From contig JAPYXD010000680.1 in NCBI GenBank assembly GCA_030998225.1, positions 15,810,001-15,874,000 of the forward strand: a stretch of DNA of 64,000 nt, in the 5' to 3' direction. This document shows positions 1 to 10,685 of the stretch, piece by piece. The notes under the pieces were generated by a model, which did no database searches, had not been told where the DNA came from, and saw nothing but the letters and a program-made list of their open reading frames with translations. How positions within the stretch are numbered: the stretch's first letter is position 1; every line of letters starts with the position of its first letter. This DNA comes from Diplolepis rosae. Lineage: Eukaryota; Arthropoda; Insecta; Hymenoptera; Diplolepididae. The translations under genes were made by a program, and so were the position numbers.

Positions 1-545
1 TGTAACTAAATTCAACAAGCCCTAGACTCAAGGGTCGTCTACTGTGATGATGAGACGTCGGTGGTTGGCAATTCAAAACTGCAGCGCTAGAATTTACCTA
101 CGAAAAACAATCTTACATTAATTTTTAATTTTTTTATTTAAGACCATGGATCAATCGGACCACGTGGCTAAATTATACATTTATCCGTTCATGTAAGATA
201 ACTTTTTTAATTTACAATGTATCTTTCTGATAATTTGGGAAACGTAACAAAAGATAATAAAGCACGTCTGTTAACTTCTATTTAGTAAAAATTTTGAACA
301 AAATTCGAAAACTTATCGACAATTACAGTTAACTGTAAAATTGTTTGCAAAATTTTCACTCATACAAAGTTGACAGACGTTCTCTATCCTGTTCTGTAGT
401 ATTTTCCACATTTTCAGGAAGATATTTTGTAAAAGAAAAAAGTTATCTTACACGAACTTTTACAGGAATTTGGTCACGTGATCTGGTTAATCCATGGCCT
501 TAAAAAATAAATAAAATTACTTGTTATCAAGGGATCAAAACTTGC
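1..545 (-). other. Intron sequence 3' of the last visible ZSWIM8 exon
   Basis: AT-rich non-coding sequence downstream, in gene orientation, of the exon at 546-797. I see no repeat family shared with the rest of the window and no further exon. The remaining 3' exons of the gene must lie left of position 1. The open frame continues from the last exon down to 474 but loses any conserved look, so 474-545 is treated as intron. Confidence 0.55.
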
Positions 546-797
546 CTGGTTTACTTCCGTCTTTGCATCGCCAACATGCCTAAAGCAAGTAAATGGACAA
601 TGATACATTGGATTGCTTTCTGCAGTGTAAGTGATGCCGGGTAAAGTGTATTCTTCCCAATCAAGATAACAAGCTTCCAAGGCTGGCTTGAATCCCGTAA
701 AGACTTCGAAATCAGTTTTTAAAGAGTCTTTTTGTCCACCCCCGTTATTCCTGTTGTGTGAATTGTGCGAGACTGAACTACCACGACTCTTCGTTAC
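546..797 (-). CDS. ZSWIM8: ZSWIM8-type protein, internal exon (fifth visible)
   Basis: Exon of the minus-strand gene, 84 codons in phase 0. The acceptor is TTCTTTAG before GTA ACG at 797. The first 30 residues are low-complexity (S/N/G-rich). They are followed by a conserved block, FKPALEACYLDWEEYTLPGI, then TYTAESNPMYHCPFTCFRHV. From memory, this block resembles the vertebrate ZSWIM8 segment PGFRPAVEACYFNWEEAYPL. The 3' boundary is ambiguous. The best-looking donor is CAG|GCAAGT at 546/545, a GC-AG type site. A canonical alternative GAA|GTAAAC at 555/554 would shorten the exon by three codons in the same phase. The short 77-nt intron (798-874) links it to the preceding exon in phase 0. Confidence 0.82.
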
Positions 798-874
798 CTA
801 AAGAAGAAAAAATGTATTTCTTTAAACCAAAAATTAAATTAGGCAGATAATTATCGAATCCATCGCCGACGTAC

Positions 875-1307
875 CTTGTCGATAATCTTCATATGCCAGG
901 CTGTAAATTGATCGTGAAGCATTTCTCGTTCAGAAGGTGATAAACCAGGATTCAAAGCTGCGAGCCTCCAAAGGACGACAATTTCATCACAAAGGGATGA
1001 ACAGGCATGTTGAGAAGCATGTGCATTATTACTCATGCTACTATGCTTTCCTCCACCATGCGTAGTCCCATTTAGAAGTGCCACTTTCGTGTTGAACCAC
1101 CAGACAAGAATTTGTTCGCAGGCCATACACTCTTCAGTGATAATCTCAAGAAGCGGTATCGCGTTCCTATCGTTTCTCTTGAACATCTCGCGAACTATCG
1201 AAAGAAGGTTCCACATACCCTCGGGCTCCCGACCTCGTAGAGGTCGAAGTAAGGACGACCATTCTGCTGCTGCCGGTGGGGCAGTATTACTTAGATAATT
1301 CACGTCA
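875..1307 (-). CDS. ZSWIM8: ZSWIM8-type protein, internal exon (fourth visible)
   Basis: Exon of 433 nt. The acceptor TTTTTCTAG precedes T GAC GTG AAT; the first base completes a serine codon split with the upstream exon, giving SDVNYLSNTAPPAAAEW. The donor is GACAAG|GTACGT at 875/874. The 144 codons include SLLRPLRGREPEGMWNLLSI, then REMFKRNDRNAIPLLEI, EEC..CEQILVWWFN, a linker rich in H/S/N, and HACSSLCDEIVVLWRLAALN. All of this is typical of the ZSWIM8 helical region after the SWIM finger and is strongly conserved. The opposite-strand frame here is a shadow. No disruption is seen, so the gene is probably functional. Confidence 0.93.
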
Positions 1308-1370
1308 CTAGAAAAATAAAAATATTTAGAAAATCACGTCACTTCTCTATGTTACAAAATGAAACTTATA

Positions 1371-2128
1371 AAGGGTTTCCCAATAAGGGTGATATGTTTT
1401 GAAATTGAAAAAAAAACACTGAATATTCATTCGGAATTGATCGAAATCTTTTTTATTATATTGGATATTCTATGCCATTTATGATTTAAACAATATATCG
1501 GCCAAATGTCCCCCGAGACTTGAGCCAAAAATGCGCCTCATCAGAAAAGATGATTTTTTGATGAAAATTGGGATCATTTTCAATTGATTCCAGAGCCCAA
1601 TCCGCGAACTCCCGACGCAAACGATGGTCATTAGGCTTCAGTTCTTGGGCCAGAATCATCTTATAGGGATGCAGGCCAAGATCCAATCGCAAAATACGCC
1701 AGGTAGTCATCCTGGACAGGCCCAATTCCTGAGATCGGCGTGGCACGGACAATTCACGGTTTTCCTCGATACTGGCCTGTACGGCGGCTATATTCTGTGT
1801 AGAACGTGCGGTACGCATACGATTTTTAGGCTTAGTATCCAATAGAGTAAATTCACTCTCCAATTTATCGATTATTCGACGAATTGAGAGCGCGGATGGA
1901 GCAGAATGACGACCATATTTTGCACGATATGCTCTTTGAACACCGACAAAACTTCTCGAATTTTGATCAAATAATTGGACAATTTCCAAACGTTGTGGAA
2001 GCGTGAAACTACTCATGATTAAATGGCAAACCTTACTGATGACAACTGACAGCAGACGTCAAAAATTTCAGTTCAAATGAGCCCGATAGGGACATTCAAA
2101 ATCATATCACCCCTATTGGGAAACCCTT
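1371..2128 (-). mobile_element. Internally deleted DD41D Tc1/mariner element, TA target site
   Basis: A 758-bp element flanked by TA at 1369-1370 and 2129-2130. The terminal inverted repeats begin AAGGGTTTCCCAATA at both ends and match over about 26 bp with one mismatch. It carries a truncated transposase frame on the minus strand. Length and retained ends show a deletion derivative of a ~1.3-kb mariner. A full-size relative with related ends sits at 30118-34338. Confidence 0.93.
1479..2016 (-). pseudogene. Mariner (DD41D-type) transposase, catalytic core deleted
   Basis: The frame starts MSSFTLPQRLEIVQLFDQNS and retains the N-terminal helix-turn-helix region (RRSQELGLSRMTTWRILRLD) and the first catalytic aspartate in IIFSDEAHFWL. 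It then jumps to the very C-terminus. Read one frame over, the bases just after the junction give SLGGHLADILFKS and a stop at 1479-1481, the usual tail of this transposase group. A deletion of roughly half the gene (second and third catalytic aspartates) therefore joined the two parts out of frame. The protein cannot be catalytic but could still bind terminal repeats. Confidence 0.88.
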
Positions 2129-2642
2129 TATTTTGTATTCTTTAACTGCAGAAGAAATATTACAAAGGTCTGCATAGATTTTGTATTTTCAATGCGACTA
2201 GACATTTTTGATATATTTTTGTCGATAAATACGAATCTGAGCTCAAAAATTATCCATCTTGTCAAGTTTTTGATAAAAATACAGTTGAAACCCTTATAAA
2301 ACGCAAACATGGCCATTTAAAAATAAATTATGAATGATGAAAAAATACCTACCAAAATCTAATCATCGAATATTAAATATGTCTACAATGAATTTCTGAG
2401 AATTATAAATTAAATATATCGTACTTATTGAAGTTTTCAAATTGAAAATCTTTTTATGTTTACATTCCTAAATTATTTTTATAATTTTTAAATTTATTAA
2501 GATTCGAATTCACCTAATAATGAACATTTTTTTAGTAATTAAACCTTTGCTTTTTCTCCTTCCTCACTCTAAAAATAATGAAATTGAAAACATTTTTAAC
2601 GGACCCTCCAAATAAAAATGATATAAATCATAGTCGAGTTAC

Positions 2643-2953
2643 CTGAAAACGATGGGAGCTGGTACACAGAACTTAATCAGTATCTTTTTGATGTTGTCGT
2701 GGAGAGTCTTCTCATCGAGGTACCAGGAGGTTTGGTCATGTGCGGATGCCCCAGCTGTTGGATCTGGAGCTCCACAGTAAGTGTTGATAGCACTTGGTTG
2801 AGCGGACAACAGTTCGTCCAGGAGTCGCTGAGCTGTTGGTAAAATTTGTTGTGGCAACTCGCTGATGAGATACTGGGCAAATTTTTGCAACTGTTCTCGA
2901 TGCAACCTCGACAGTGATTCACTTACTGGAGCTCTCAAGCAAACTTGATTCGG
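2643..2953 (-). CDS. ZSWIM8: ZSWIM8-type protein, internal exon (third visible)
   Basis: Exon of 311 nt. The acceptor TTTTTTTCAG precedes CCG AAT CAA at 2953; the donor is TTTTCAG|GTAACT at 2643. It encodes PNQVCLRAPVSESLSRLHRE, QLQKFAQYLISELPQQILPT, AQRLLDELLSAQPSAINTYC, GAPDPTAGASAHDQTSWYLD and EKTLHDNIKKILIKFCVPAP, then IVF. The run RAPVSESLSRL...LQKFAQYLISELPQQILPTAQRLLDELL followed by GAPDPTAG is a signature of the ZSWIM8/5/6 family. The long C-terminal extension in the following exons points to ZSWIM8. It begins in phase 0 and ends two bases into a serine codon, matching its neighbours. Confidence 0.95.
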
Positions 2954-3091
2954 CTGAAAAAAATACATTTTTATAATTAAGCAGAAATTAGATAGAATTA
3001 AGAATTAAATTCATTTAATTTTCTGAGAAGTTTTTCTAACTTTTCAATTATATTCAACTCTTTCGTAGGTTATTCAAAAAATTCTAATCAC

Positions 3092-3273
3092 CATATGTAT
3101 CCTGTATAAGCAAACAGCCACCACATGGGAACACCAATAAGCAGTTGACGTACAAGTGCAATTACAGGAAGTAATTCTTCGACGATCAAAAGTAACTGCG
3201 ACATTGTATTGTGTCTTGCCTCCATTTGAAGTGGAAAGTGCTGGTACGTTTACGCTGGCGCTTAGGTGAAAAC
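3092..3273 (-). CDS. ZSWIM8: ZSWIM8-type protein, SWIM zinc-finger exon (second visible)
   Basis: Exon of 182 nt with no internal start codon, found by splice logic. The acceptor is TTATTTTCAG before GT TTT CAC (3273); the donor is ATACATATG|GTGATT (3092/3091). The two leading bases complete a glycine codon begun in the exon ending at 9851, giving DPLQI-GFHLSASVNVPALS. The finger reads TSCNCTCTSTAYWCSHVVAV, that is CxC, a spacer, then CxH, the zinc ligands of a SWIM domain. CLYRIHM follows and continues in phase 0 into PNQVCLRAP. The SWIM finger is thought to help substrate and partner recognition by the ligase receptor. All ligand residues are intact. Confidence 0.93.
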
Positions 3274-3348
3274 CTGAAAATAAACAATCAATTGTATTTC
3301 ACTATGTTTAAACAACTAGAAATTAAAGTGATAATTTATTTGAAATTT

Positions 3349-4560
3349 ACTGAGCTATCAATAGTTCCCAAAATTTTGATTGAAAACATTTACCTGGCAC
3401 CCTTTGGGGGCGCAAGCATATTCTCATCGCGCGCTTCGCGCTCGATTTTGTGTTCTTCATGAACAATAAAATTTATTGTTCATGATTTATCAGTATGAAT
3501 CAAATATATTTTATATTTGTAGACTTTTAATTTCACCCTCTTTCATTTTTTTTGCATCTAGCATAATTTAATTTGAAAAATAGAATTTCAGATTTTTAAT
3601 GTAATGTTTTTCAATTAAAACAAGAAATATACATCTTATCAAAAAATGTGTAGATAAAAATTAAAAGATCTCTGAAGCAAACAATTTTACATCATAACTT
3701 TTTTTGCATCTAGCATAGTTTATTTGAAAAATATGATTTTAGATTTCCAATGTAATTTTTTTTAATAAAAACAAAAAATAAACATCTTATCAAAAAATAT
3801 GGAAATAAAAAATTTGTAAATCTTATTCTAGCAATTTTTCATTCGGACATTTATTTCTTATTTCGCATATTTTGGTTGAAGAATGGAATTTTCTGTTTCC
3901 AATAAAAATATTTTAAATTGAAACGAAGAATATACTTTTTATATAAATATGTTTAAATTAGTAATCATAGATCTTTTCCGTGTTTAAAATTTTGCATCAT
4001 AACGTTTTTTCGTGTCTCTCATAATCTGACTGTAAAATGGAGTTTAATTATTGATTTTTTTAACTTTAACAATACTTTAACCATTATAATTTTGGTTTGA
4101 TAAAAAAATTTCATATAGGAACAATTTGTAGAGTTTTTTAGCACTATCAGGAATTAGTATTAAAATTTTGAATTTTTCCAAAAAGTTGTTTTAAAAAATA
4201 CCAAATATTCTCTAATTTACAAAATTTTGTTCAGATGTAGCTTGTTAACGAATTATCCCTTTTTTTCGACCCTGATAAAGTGTAACAAAGCGCATTCAAT
4301 TCTAACAATTCTTCCAGAACTTATCGTATTTATATATATTTTTCAAAAATCTAATCTTGCACCAGAATATAAATCTCATCAAATTTTTTGAACGTCGATT
4401 TTTGGAAGTGTTTTTGAAAATTTGTATAGATATTTCCAGCGCATGCTTTCTTTTTATTATTATGTCTTTATAACCGTTGCCAAAGTCATTGTTATTTATA
4501 TATAAATATATAAAATTTGTATTATAAATATATATAATTATTTATAATATATATATAAAG
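3349..4560 (+). repeat. Repeat family R1, copy a
   Basis: High-copy dispersed family. The 5' part has a GC-rich patch with CGCGCGCTTCGCGCTCGAT. It is followed by decayed ~150-bp units (…CATATTTTGGTT…AAAATGGAATTTT…) and a 3' part with AACGAATTATCCC and a TATATAAATATA-rich end. A direct copy with the same 5' and 3' limits lies at 7836-8880, some 4.5 kb away in the same intron. No coding capacity was recognised. Confidence 0.8.
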
Positions 4561-5735
4561 TAGATGTAGATACAAATTTGAATTTTAAAACTAATAACGA
4601 AAAAATTCAAAGGATTTTAGTGAATTCCATGGGATTTAGTAAAATTGTCAGTAGCTTTTTATACGACCTCGCAAGTTTCAATGGAAGTTAAAAATTATTT
4701 TCAAAACGTGCCTAAAATTCAAAATTTCATTTGATTAATTTTTACCATTATTTTTATTTATATTTTCAGAGGGATTTCATTTGTTTTAAATTCGATTACA
4801 GTTAACCTACGCTTCTTCGATAAAAACGAAAAAAGTAAAAGAGAGGAAAAACTGTCTTCAGAGACCAAGTAATGAGACTTATTCCACTCAACTTCCCGAG
4901 GATGAGAAATAAATTTCTGATATTCTTTCATCATTTCATCGATTAAAATTTAACTTCTTGCTTTGGCGAACAAAAAGTAGTTACTCACTGAAAAGGATAA
5001 AAATGAAAGAAAACGAAGACAAATGATGCCACATGAAGGCCTTTTTGATAGTTTTTGCAAAAGTAAACAATTCTGGTTGCATAATTGGATAAAAAACAAT
5101 GATATAATCAGTAAATTGTGAAATATTCTGCAATCTTAGTTGTTTCTGAGAAAGTTCTAAAGCAAGCTGAAGTAATTCAGAATAAACAAGATCCTCTCCT
5201 TTGTAATTTATAAGAAAGAGAGAGAAAGAGGAAAAATTCGCAGAAACTACAAAAAGCCACTGGGCAAAGAAGGTTTAGAGCGAGAAGATGTGCCTTGTTA
5301 TGACACAAAGGTATGCTTTTTGTATTGTGAGGTACAATCCTCAAATATCTAATAGAAATCAGACTAAAGTCGAAAGTACTTTCGAAAAACACTCAAAAGC
5401 AGTGAAATAGAGGGAAGGGAAACTGGATTCGTAATTGGAAACCAGATCACAGTGCTGTGCTTCTATTTAGAGGAGCGCTGTTCAATTTTCCTTATAAAAC
5501 GACCGAAATAGATTGAATGTACTCTGCATTTTACTGAGAACCAATCACGTTCTATATATTTATATTAATTCAATATATAATCTGTGAATTTCTATCCTTC
5601 GAATTCAGGATTATTATAAAAAGGAAACAAAAATTAAAATTATTTATAATTTTAGCTCTAATTATTTTCAGATTAAATTAAAATAAAATTATAAATACAT
5701 TTTTCTGAGAAGATAATCTAAAAAGATTCGTAAAA

Positions 5736-6880
5736 TTCACAGGAAGTTCGGTACTTAGTTTTAGAACTTGAATTTTCAGTAGATTTTACAAGAAATTCAG
5801 TTTAATTGACAGATTTTCTGTAAGTTTCCAATTGCGTCCAGTAGAATTTAAAAAATAGGAAAAAATCCTATTTTAGCAGATTTTACTGGGAAATGGGTGA
5901 AAGGCGCAGAAAACCTGTTGATCAAACTGAACTTCTAGTAAAATTTACTGAAAAGTCAAGTTTTAAAAATTAGTATCAAATTTACAGGAAGTTCGGTACT
6001 TATTTTTAGAACTTGAATTTTCAGTAGATTTTACAAGAAATTCAGTTTGATTGACAGATTTTCTGCAAGTTTTCATTTATTGCGTCCAGTAGAATTTAAA
6101 AAATAGGAAAAAATCCTATTTTAGCAGATTTTACTGGGAAATGGGTGAAAGGCACAGAAAACCTGTTGATCAAACTGAACTTCTTGTAAAATCTACTGAA
6201 AAATCAAGTTTTAAAAATTAGTATCAAATTTAAAGGAAGTTCGGTACTTATTTTTACAATTTGAATTTTCAGTAGATTTTACAAGAAATTCAGTTTGATT
6301 GACAGATTTTCTGTAAGTTTCCAATTGCGTTCAGTAGAATTTAAAAAATAGGAAAAATCCTATTTTACCAGATTTTACTGGGAAATGGGTGAAAGGCACA
6401 GAAAACCTGTTGATCAAACTGAACTTCTTGTAAAATCTACTGAAAAGACAAGTTGTAAAAATAAGAATTAAATTTACTGGAAGTTTTGAACTTACTTTTA
6501 TAACTTGACTTTTAAGTAGATTTTATAAGAACTTCAGTTAAATGCATGGATTTTCTGTAGGTTTCACCTATTTCCCAGTAAAATCTACAAAAATAAGATT
6601 ATCTCGCATTTTTTAGATTTTGATGGACGTTAAGTGAAACGTACCGAAAACCTGTTGATTGAACTGAACTTCTTGTCAAATCTACTGAATAGTCAAGTTG
6701 TAAACATAAGTAATGAACTTCCTGTAAATTTGGTACTTATTTTTACAACTTGACTTGTAGATTTTACTGACAGATAAGTAAAACGTACAGAGAATCTGTT
6801 AAATTAATTGAACTTTTTGTAAAATCTACTAAAAAGTCGAATTGTAAAAAAAAGTACCGAACTTTCTGTTAATTTTACGA
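5736..6880. repeat. Tandem array of ~245-bp palindromic units
   Basis: About four and a half units. Starts recognisable by AGGAAGTTCGGTACTTA lie near 5741, 5987 and 6232, with more diverged starts near 6476 and 6720. Each unit is an imperfect palindrome: GAATTTTCAGTAGATTTTAC near its start pairs with TAAAATCTACTGAAAA near its end. The inner units are very similar; the last two are degenerate and shorter. Confidence 0.85.
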
Positions 6881-7835
6881 CATGGATAATGAAGGATTTA
6901 AAATTTAGTTTATAAAGGAATATGCAAACAGTTTTTACATGTAAAAAATTGTACTACTGAATTTTTTTATACTTTATGAAATAAACTGAACATCTTCTAG
7001 AAGTGAGTTCCGCTGCATATTTAAATAAAATATGTCGAGTCTCACCGCGAACACGGTTCGTTTTTTTATCAGACGTGCAGCTGACACCAGGAAACATACT
7101 GCTCTCTCGACAGCGTTTTCTATTCTTTTTCTGATGCCCTGCATCTCTCGAGAAATAACTGAGATGAATTGGAAATTTTCGATTTTCGTAGAAAAGCGAC
7201 AATTTTATTTTTTATTGAAAGATATATTTCCATAAAAATACGTTTCAAACGTAAATCATTACTGTTTTCGTATACAAAAATTCCTTAACTTTTCCAGGTT
7301 TTCCAGGTCTAAAATTTTGTCTTTCCAGATTTTTAAAATATATTCTATATAAATAAATGGTAAGTAAAATTTGCAACATTTATAAAATACATTTATTTTC
7401 ATTGAGAAATGATTTAAAATATAATATTCACCATAATGACAATTTAAAAAAATAAAAATATTAAAACTCTGTATTTAAAATAAGTGAAAAGGCTAAACTA
7501 ATTTATATTTTTTTTAGCAAGGCATACAAAAATAAATTATCTTTCCATAGTATTGAATCAATATACAGTATTCCTTATGATATACTTTAAATATTTATCT
7601 GAAGATTTGAGCGGTATTTTAGAACCGTATAAAATTCAGCCAATATGATTTTACTAACTTTGCATTGTCCAGAAATCAAAATTAATACCTGGCATTTCTC
7701 TGGCTTCCTCGTTTTCCAGGTTTTTAGAAAAAATGGCAACTCTGCAATATAAACTCAGAACAAAATATGACCATTACCAGTTGAAAGCCAATAGTTCGGG
7801 AATATTAAATTGATGGGAAATTCCCAGAATTTGAA

Positions 7836-8880
7836 ATTTACTGAGCTATTAATGGTTCCCAAAATTTTGATTGAAAACATTCCCTGACACCCTTTGGAGG
7901 CGCAAGCATATTCTTATCGCGCGCTTCGCGCTCGATCTTGTGTTTTTCATTATTTATCATTATAAATCAAATATATTTTATATTTGTAGAATTTTAATTT
8001 CACTCTCTTTCATTTTTTTTCCATCTAGCATAATTTAATTTAAAAAATAGACTTTTTTAAAATTTAATTTAATTTAATAATTTTAGATTTCCAATGTAAT
8101 TTTTTTGAATAAAAACAAAAAATATGGAAATAAAAAATTTGTAAATCTTATTCTAGCAATTTTTCATTCGGACATTTATTTCTTATTTCGCATATTTTGG
8201 TTGAAGAATGGAATTTTCTGTTTCCAATTGCAATATTTCAAATTGAAATGAAAAATATACTTTTTATATAAATATGTTTTAATTAGAAATCGTAGATCTT
8301 TTCCGTTTTTACAATTTAGCATCATAAAGTTTTTTCGTGTCTCTCATAATCTGACTGGAAAATGGAGTTTAATTATTGATTTTTTTTAACTTTAACAATA
8401 CTTTAACCTTTATAATTCTGGTTTGATAAAAAAATTTCATATAGGAACAACTTGTAGAGTTTTTTTTAGCACTATCAGGAATTAGTATTAGAATTTAGAA
8501 TTTTTCCAAAAAGTTGTTTTAAAAAATACCAAATATTCTCTAATTTACAAAATTTTGTTCAGATGTAGCTTGTTAACGAATTATCCCTTTTTTTCGGCCC
8601 TGATAAAGTGTAAAAAAGCGCATTCAATTCTAACAATTCTTCCAGAACTTATCGTATTTGTATATATTTTTCAAAAATCTAATCTTGCACCAGAATATAA
8701 ATCTCATCAAATTTTTTGAGCGTCCAGTTTTGGAAGTGTTTTTGAAAATTTGTATAGATATTTCCAGCGCATGCTTTCTTTTTATTATTATGTCTTTATA
8801 ACCGTTGCCAAAGTCATTGTTATTTATATATAAATATATAAAATTTGTATTATAAATATATATAATTATTTATAATATAT
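7836..8880 (+). repeat. Repeat family R1, copy b
   Basis: Direct copy of 3349-4560: same GCGCGCTTCGCGCTCGAT patch, same internal units, same TATATAAATATA end. It differs by a deletion of about 150 bp near its start. Its 3' end is separated from the matching 'TATAAAGTAGATGTA' flank (seen after copy a) by about 800 bp of inserted sequence (8881-9685) that includes the hairpin below. Confidence 0.8.
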
Positions 8881-8887
8881 ATGTCAC

Positions 8888-9464
8888 ATAAATGAGTAAA
8901 CCTTATTCAGAATCCAATTCTCTATAAAAAATCCCATTGAGTCGAATTCCTGTCATAAATATTGCATTTTCTACAGAGCCTCAAAATTTTTATTTCTAAA
9001 AAATTTTGAGTTTTTTTATTTTTAAGCTAAGCTATTGAAGATAGGACAAAAAGTTACATGGCGATTTTATAGTACATTTAGTCCTCTGCAAAAAAGTTCT
9101 GTATAAATTTTTTGTATCATGAATATTTACTAAGTTATAAATTCTCAAATTTCTACTAAACTTTTCGTGCTACCATCAATAGCTTACTTGATAAAAATTG
9201 AAAATGAAAAAAATGAGACTTTGAGAATCTGTAACTTGGTAAATATTCATGATACAACAAATTTATTTGGAACTATTTTGTAGAGGACTAAATGTACTAC
9301 AAAATTTCCATGTAACTTTTTGTCCTATCTTAAATAGCTTAGCTTAAAAATTCAAAAAACTCAAAATTTTGAGGCTCTGTAGAAAATGCAATATTCATGA
9401 TAGGAATTCGACTCAATAGAATTTTTTATAGAGAATTTAATTCTGAATAAGGTTTACTCATTTA
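8888..9464. mobile_element. Long-hairpin foldback MITE, ~577 bp
   Basis: A near-perfect inverted repeat. ATAAATGAGTAAACCTTATT at the left end is mirrored by AATAAGGTTTACTCATTTAT at the right, and matching continues almost to the centre near 9176. Each arm is about 285 bp, with essentially no loop. It lies inside the insertion that interrupts the 3' flank of R1 copy b. No coding capacity. Confidence 0.88.
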
Positions 9465-9850
9465 TTTGATGAAAAAACAATTTTATCATAGCTTACGGAA
9501 AGAAATAATGTAGAAAATACCTATAATCTGTGTTATTTAAATGGGAAAACTTTAGGTACGATGAGAAACCTCTTAAAATTGAAATTACGAGCTGTGCTTT
9601 GAACAGAATTTTTTTTTAGACATGTTCTACGATATTTTCAAGTTTTTGTGAAAAAAAAAAATATTGCATTTTTTTGGCACACCCTAATATATAAAGTAGA
9701 TGTAAAATTCTACACAAATTTAATACCTTTACATATTTTTGATAAAGAATTTCAAAAATGTTAATCACACTTTTTGAGAAATATCTTTTTCCGTTTTATT
9801 TATTTCTATTGTTTATTTTTTTATTTTTTAAAGACATGTATCAGGCTCAC

Positions 9851-10102
9851 CGATTTGAAGGGGATCCTTGACACATTTTGACCGATGGAGGTGCTCGCCA
9901 CGTTGAAATTCGTCGGCGCTGCCATTGGCTAGGCATGAATAAAGTCGGATATCCTCTTCGTTGTCAGGAAAGCTCCAAAAAGCTATCCTGAGTTGAAGTT
10001 GTTCCGGTACTGGTGGATATACGTGCTCCACCAGCTCGAACGGAATGTGTGAAGCGACGCATCGTGCCGAGAGTTCGCACAGAGTTAGCACAGTTTGTCC
10101 AT
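9851..10102 (-). CDS. ZSWIM8: ZSWIM8-type protein, internal exon (first visible)
   Basis: Exon of 252 nt. The acceptor TCTCGTTTCAG precedes AT GGA CAA (10102); the donor is ATCG|GTGAGC (9851/9850). It encodes GQTVLTLCELSARCVASHIP, FELVEHVYPPVPEQLQLRIA, FWSFPDNEEDIRLYSCLANG, SADEFQRGEHLHRSKCVKDP and LQI. The string FWSFP-NEEDIRLYSCLANGSADEFQRG is nearly invariant in ZSWIM family proteins just before the SWIM finger. The exon enters in phase 1, so at least one upstream exon encoding the N-terminus (cullin/elongin-binding part) exists. I could not find it in the window, which implies an upstream intron that may exceed 53 kb. Confidence 0.95.
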
Positions 10103-10500
10103 CTGAAACGAGAAAACAAACCCTTATTTTTCATCCAAAAATTGAAAAAATCTTTATTCTTATGATAATTACGGAACTAAAAATTATTTTCAGAAAATAC
10201 TAGGATTTTTTATAAGGTATAAAAAATTTAAAGTCTCCCCAGAATTTTTGTTAATTTTATGGGACTTATAAGGTAATCGTCGTGCCAAAAATCAGGTTTC
10301 TAGAGAAAAAGTTTTTCTATGATTTTAAGACTTGAAATAATATTATCAGTGGTGTCTTATTGAAGAAAAACACTAATTTTTATTAAAGAATTCAAAACTC
10401 ACGAAAAATAATACTTTTACTAATGTTTTTTCTAATAAAATTTTTCCTTACTATCGCTTCTTGCACTGAGAGAGAAATTTCGTAAAATTAACTTAAGTAG
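10103..10500 (-). other. Start of large upstream intron; nothing recognised
   Basis: AT-rich sequence immediately upstream of the exon. I see no repeat copy elsewhere in the window and no coding signal. Confidence 0.5.
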
Positions 10501-10658
10501 TTAACCGAGTAGATGTCATTTTGCGTGTGGAAAGTTGATTTTTCCGCACTAGTGTGGTAAAATTTTAAGTTACTTTTAATTTTCCACATACTTAAAATTT
10601 TACCGCACTATTGCGGAAAAATCAAATTTCGCACGCAAATAGACACCAACAAGGCTAA
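10501..10658. mobile_element. Short foldback MITE, copy 1
   Basis: A 158-bp inverted-repeat element whose ends read TTA(A/G)CC and GGCTAA. The core contains TTTTTCCGCACTAGTG and its inverted partner around ACCGCACTATTGCGG. A second copy of 159 bp lies at 57052-57210 with the same arrangement. No coding capacity. Confidence 0.8.
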
Positions 10659-10685
10659 CTTTCGGTGTACGGCGGACAAAAAGAT

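Larger units (their letters stand above)
1308..2642 (-). other. ZSWIM8 intron holding a DD41D mariner relic
   Basis: Intron of 1335 nt between two in-phase exons. Apart from the transposon at 1371-2128 it holds only AT-rich sequence. In the 2129-2642 part I see nothing recognisable. The donor is TTCAG|GTAACT (2643/2642) and the acceptor TTTTTCTAG (1308). Confidence 0.8.
3274..9850 (-). other. ZSWIM8 intron, 6.6 kb, repeat-filled
   Basis: Intron bounded by donor CAAATCG|GTGAGC (9851/9850) and acceptor TTTTCAG (3274). It contains two direct copies of family R1 (3349-4560 and 7836-8880), a tandem palindromic array (5736-6880) and a long hairpin (8888-9464). The stretches 4561-5735 and 6881-7835 are apparently unique AT-rich sequence in which I see no gene. 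Confidence 0.85.

Noticed and set aside
474..545. Open frame continuing past the fifth ZSWIM8 exon (…ASFDPLITSNFIYF)
   Set aside because: Composition turns AT-driven and loses conserved character right after two good donor sites; treated as intron.
1035..1298. Plus-strand 87-residue frame over the fourth exon
   Set aside because: Shadow of the conserved minus-strand coding sequence.
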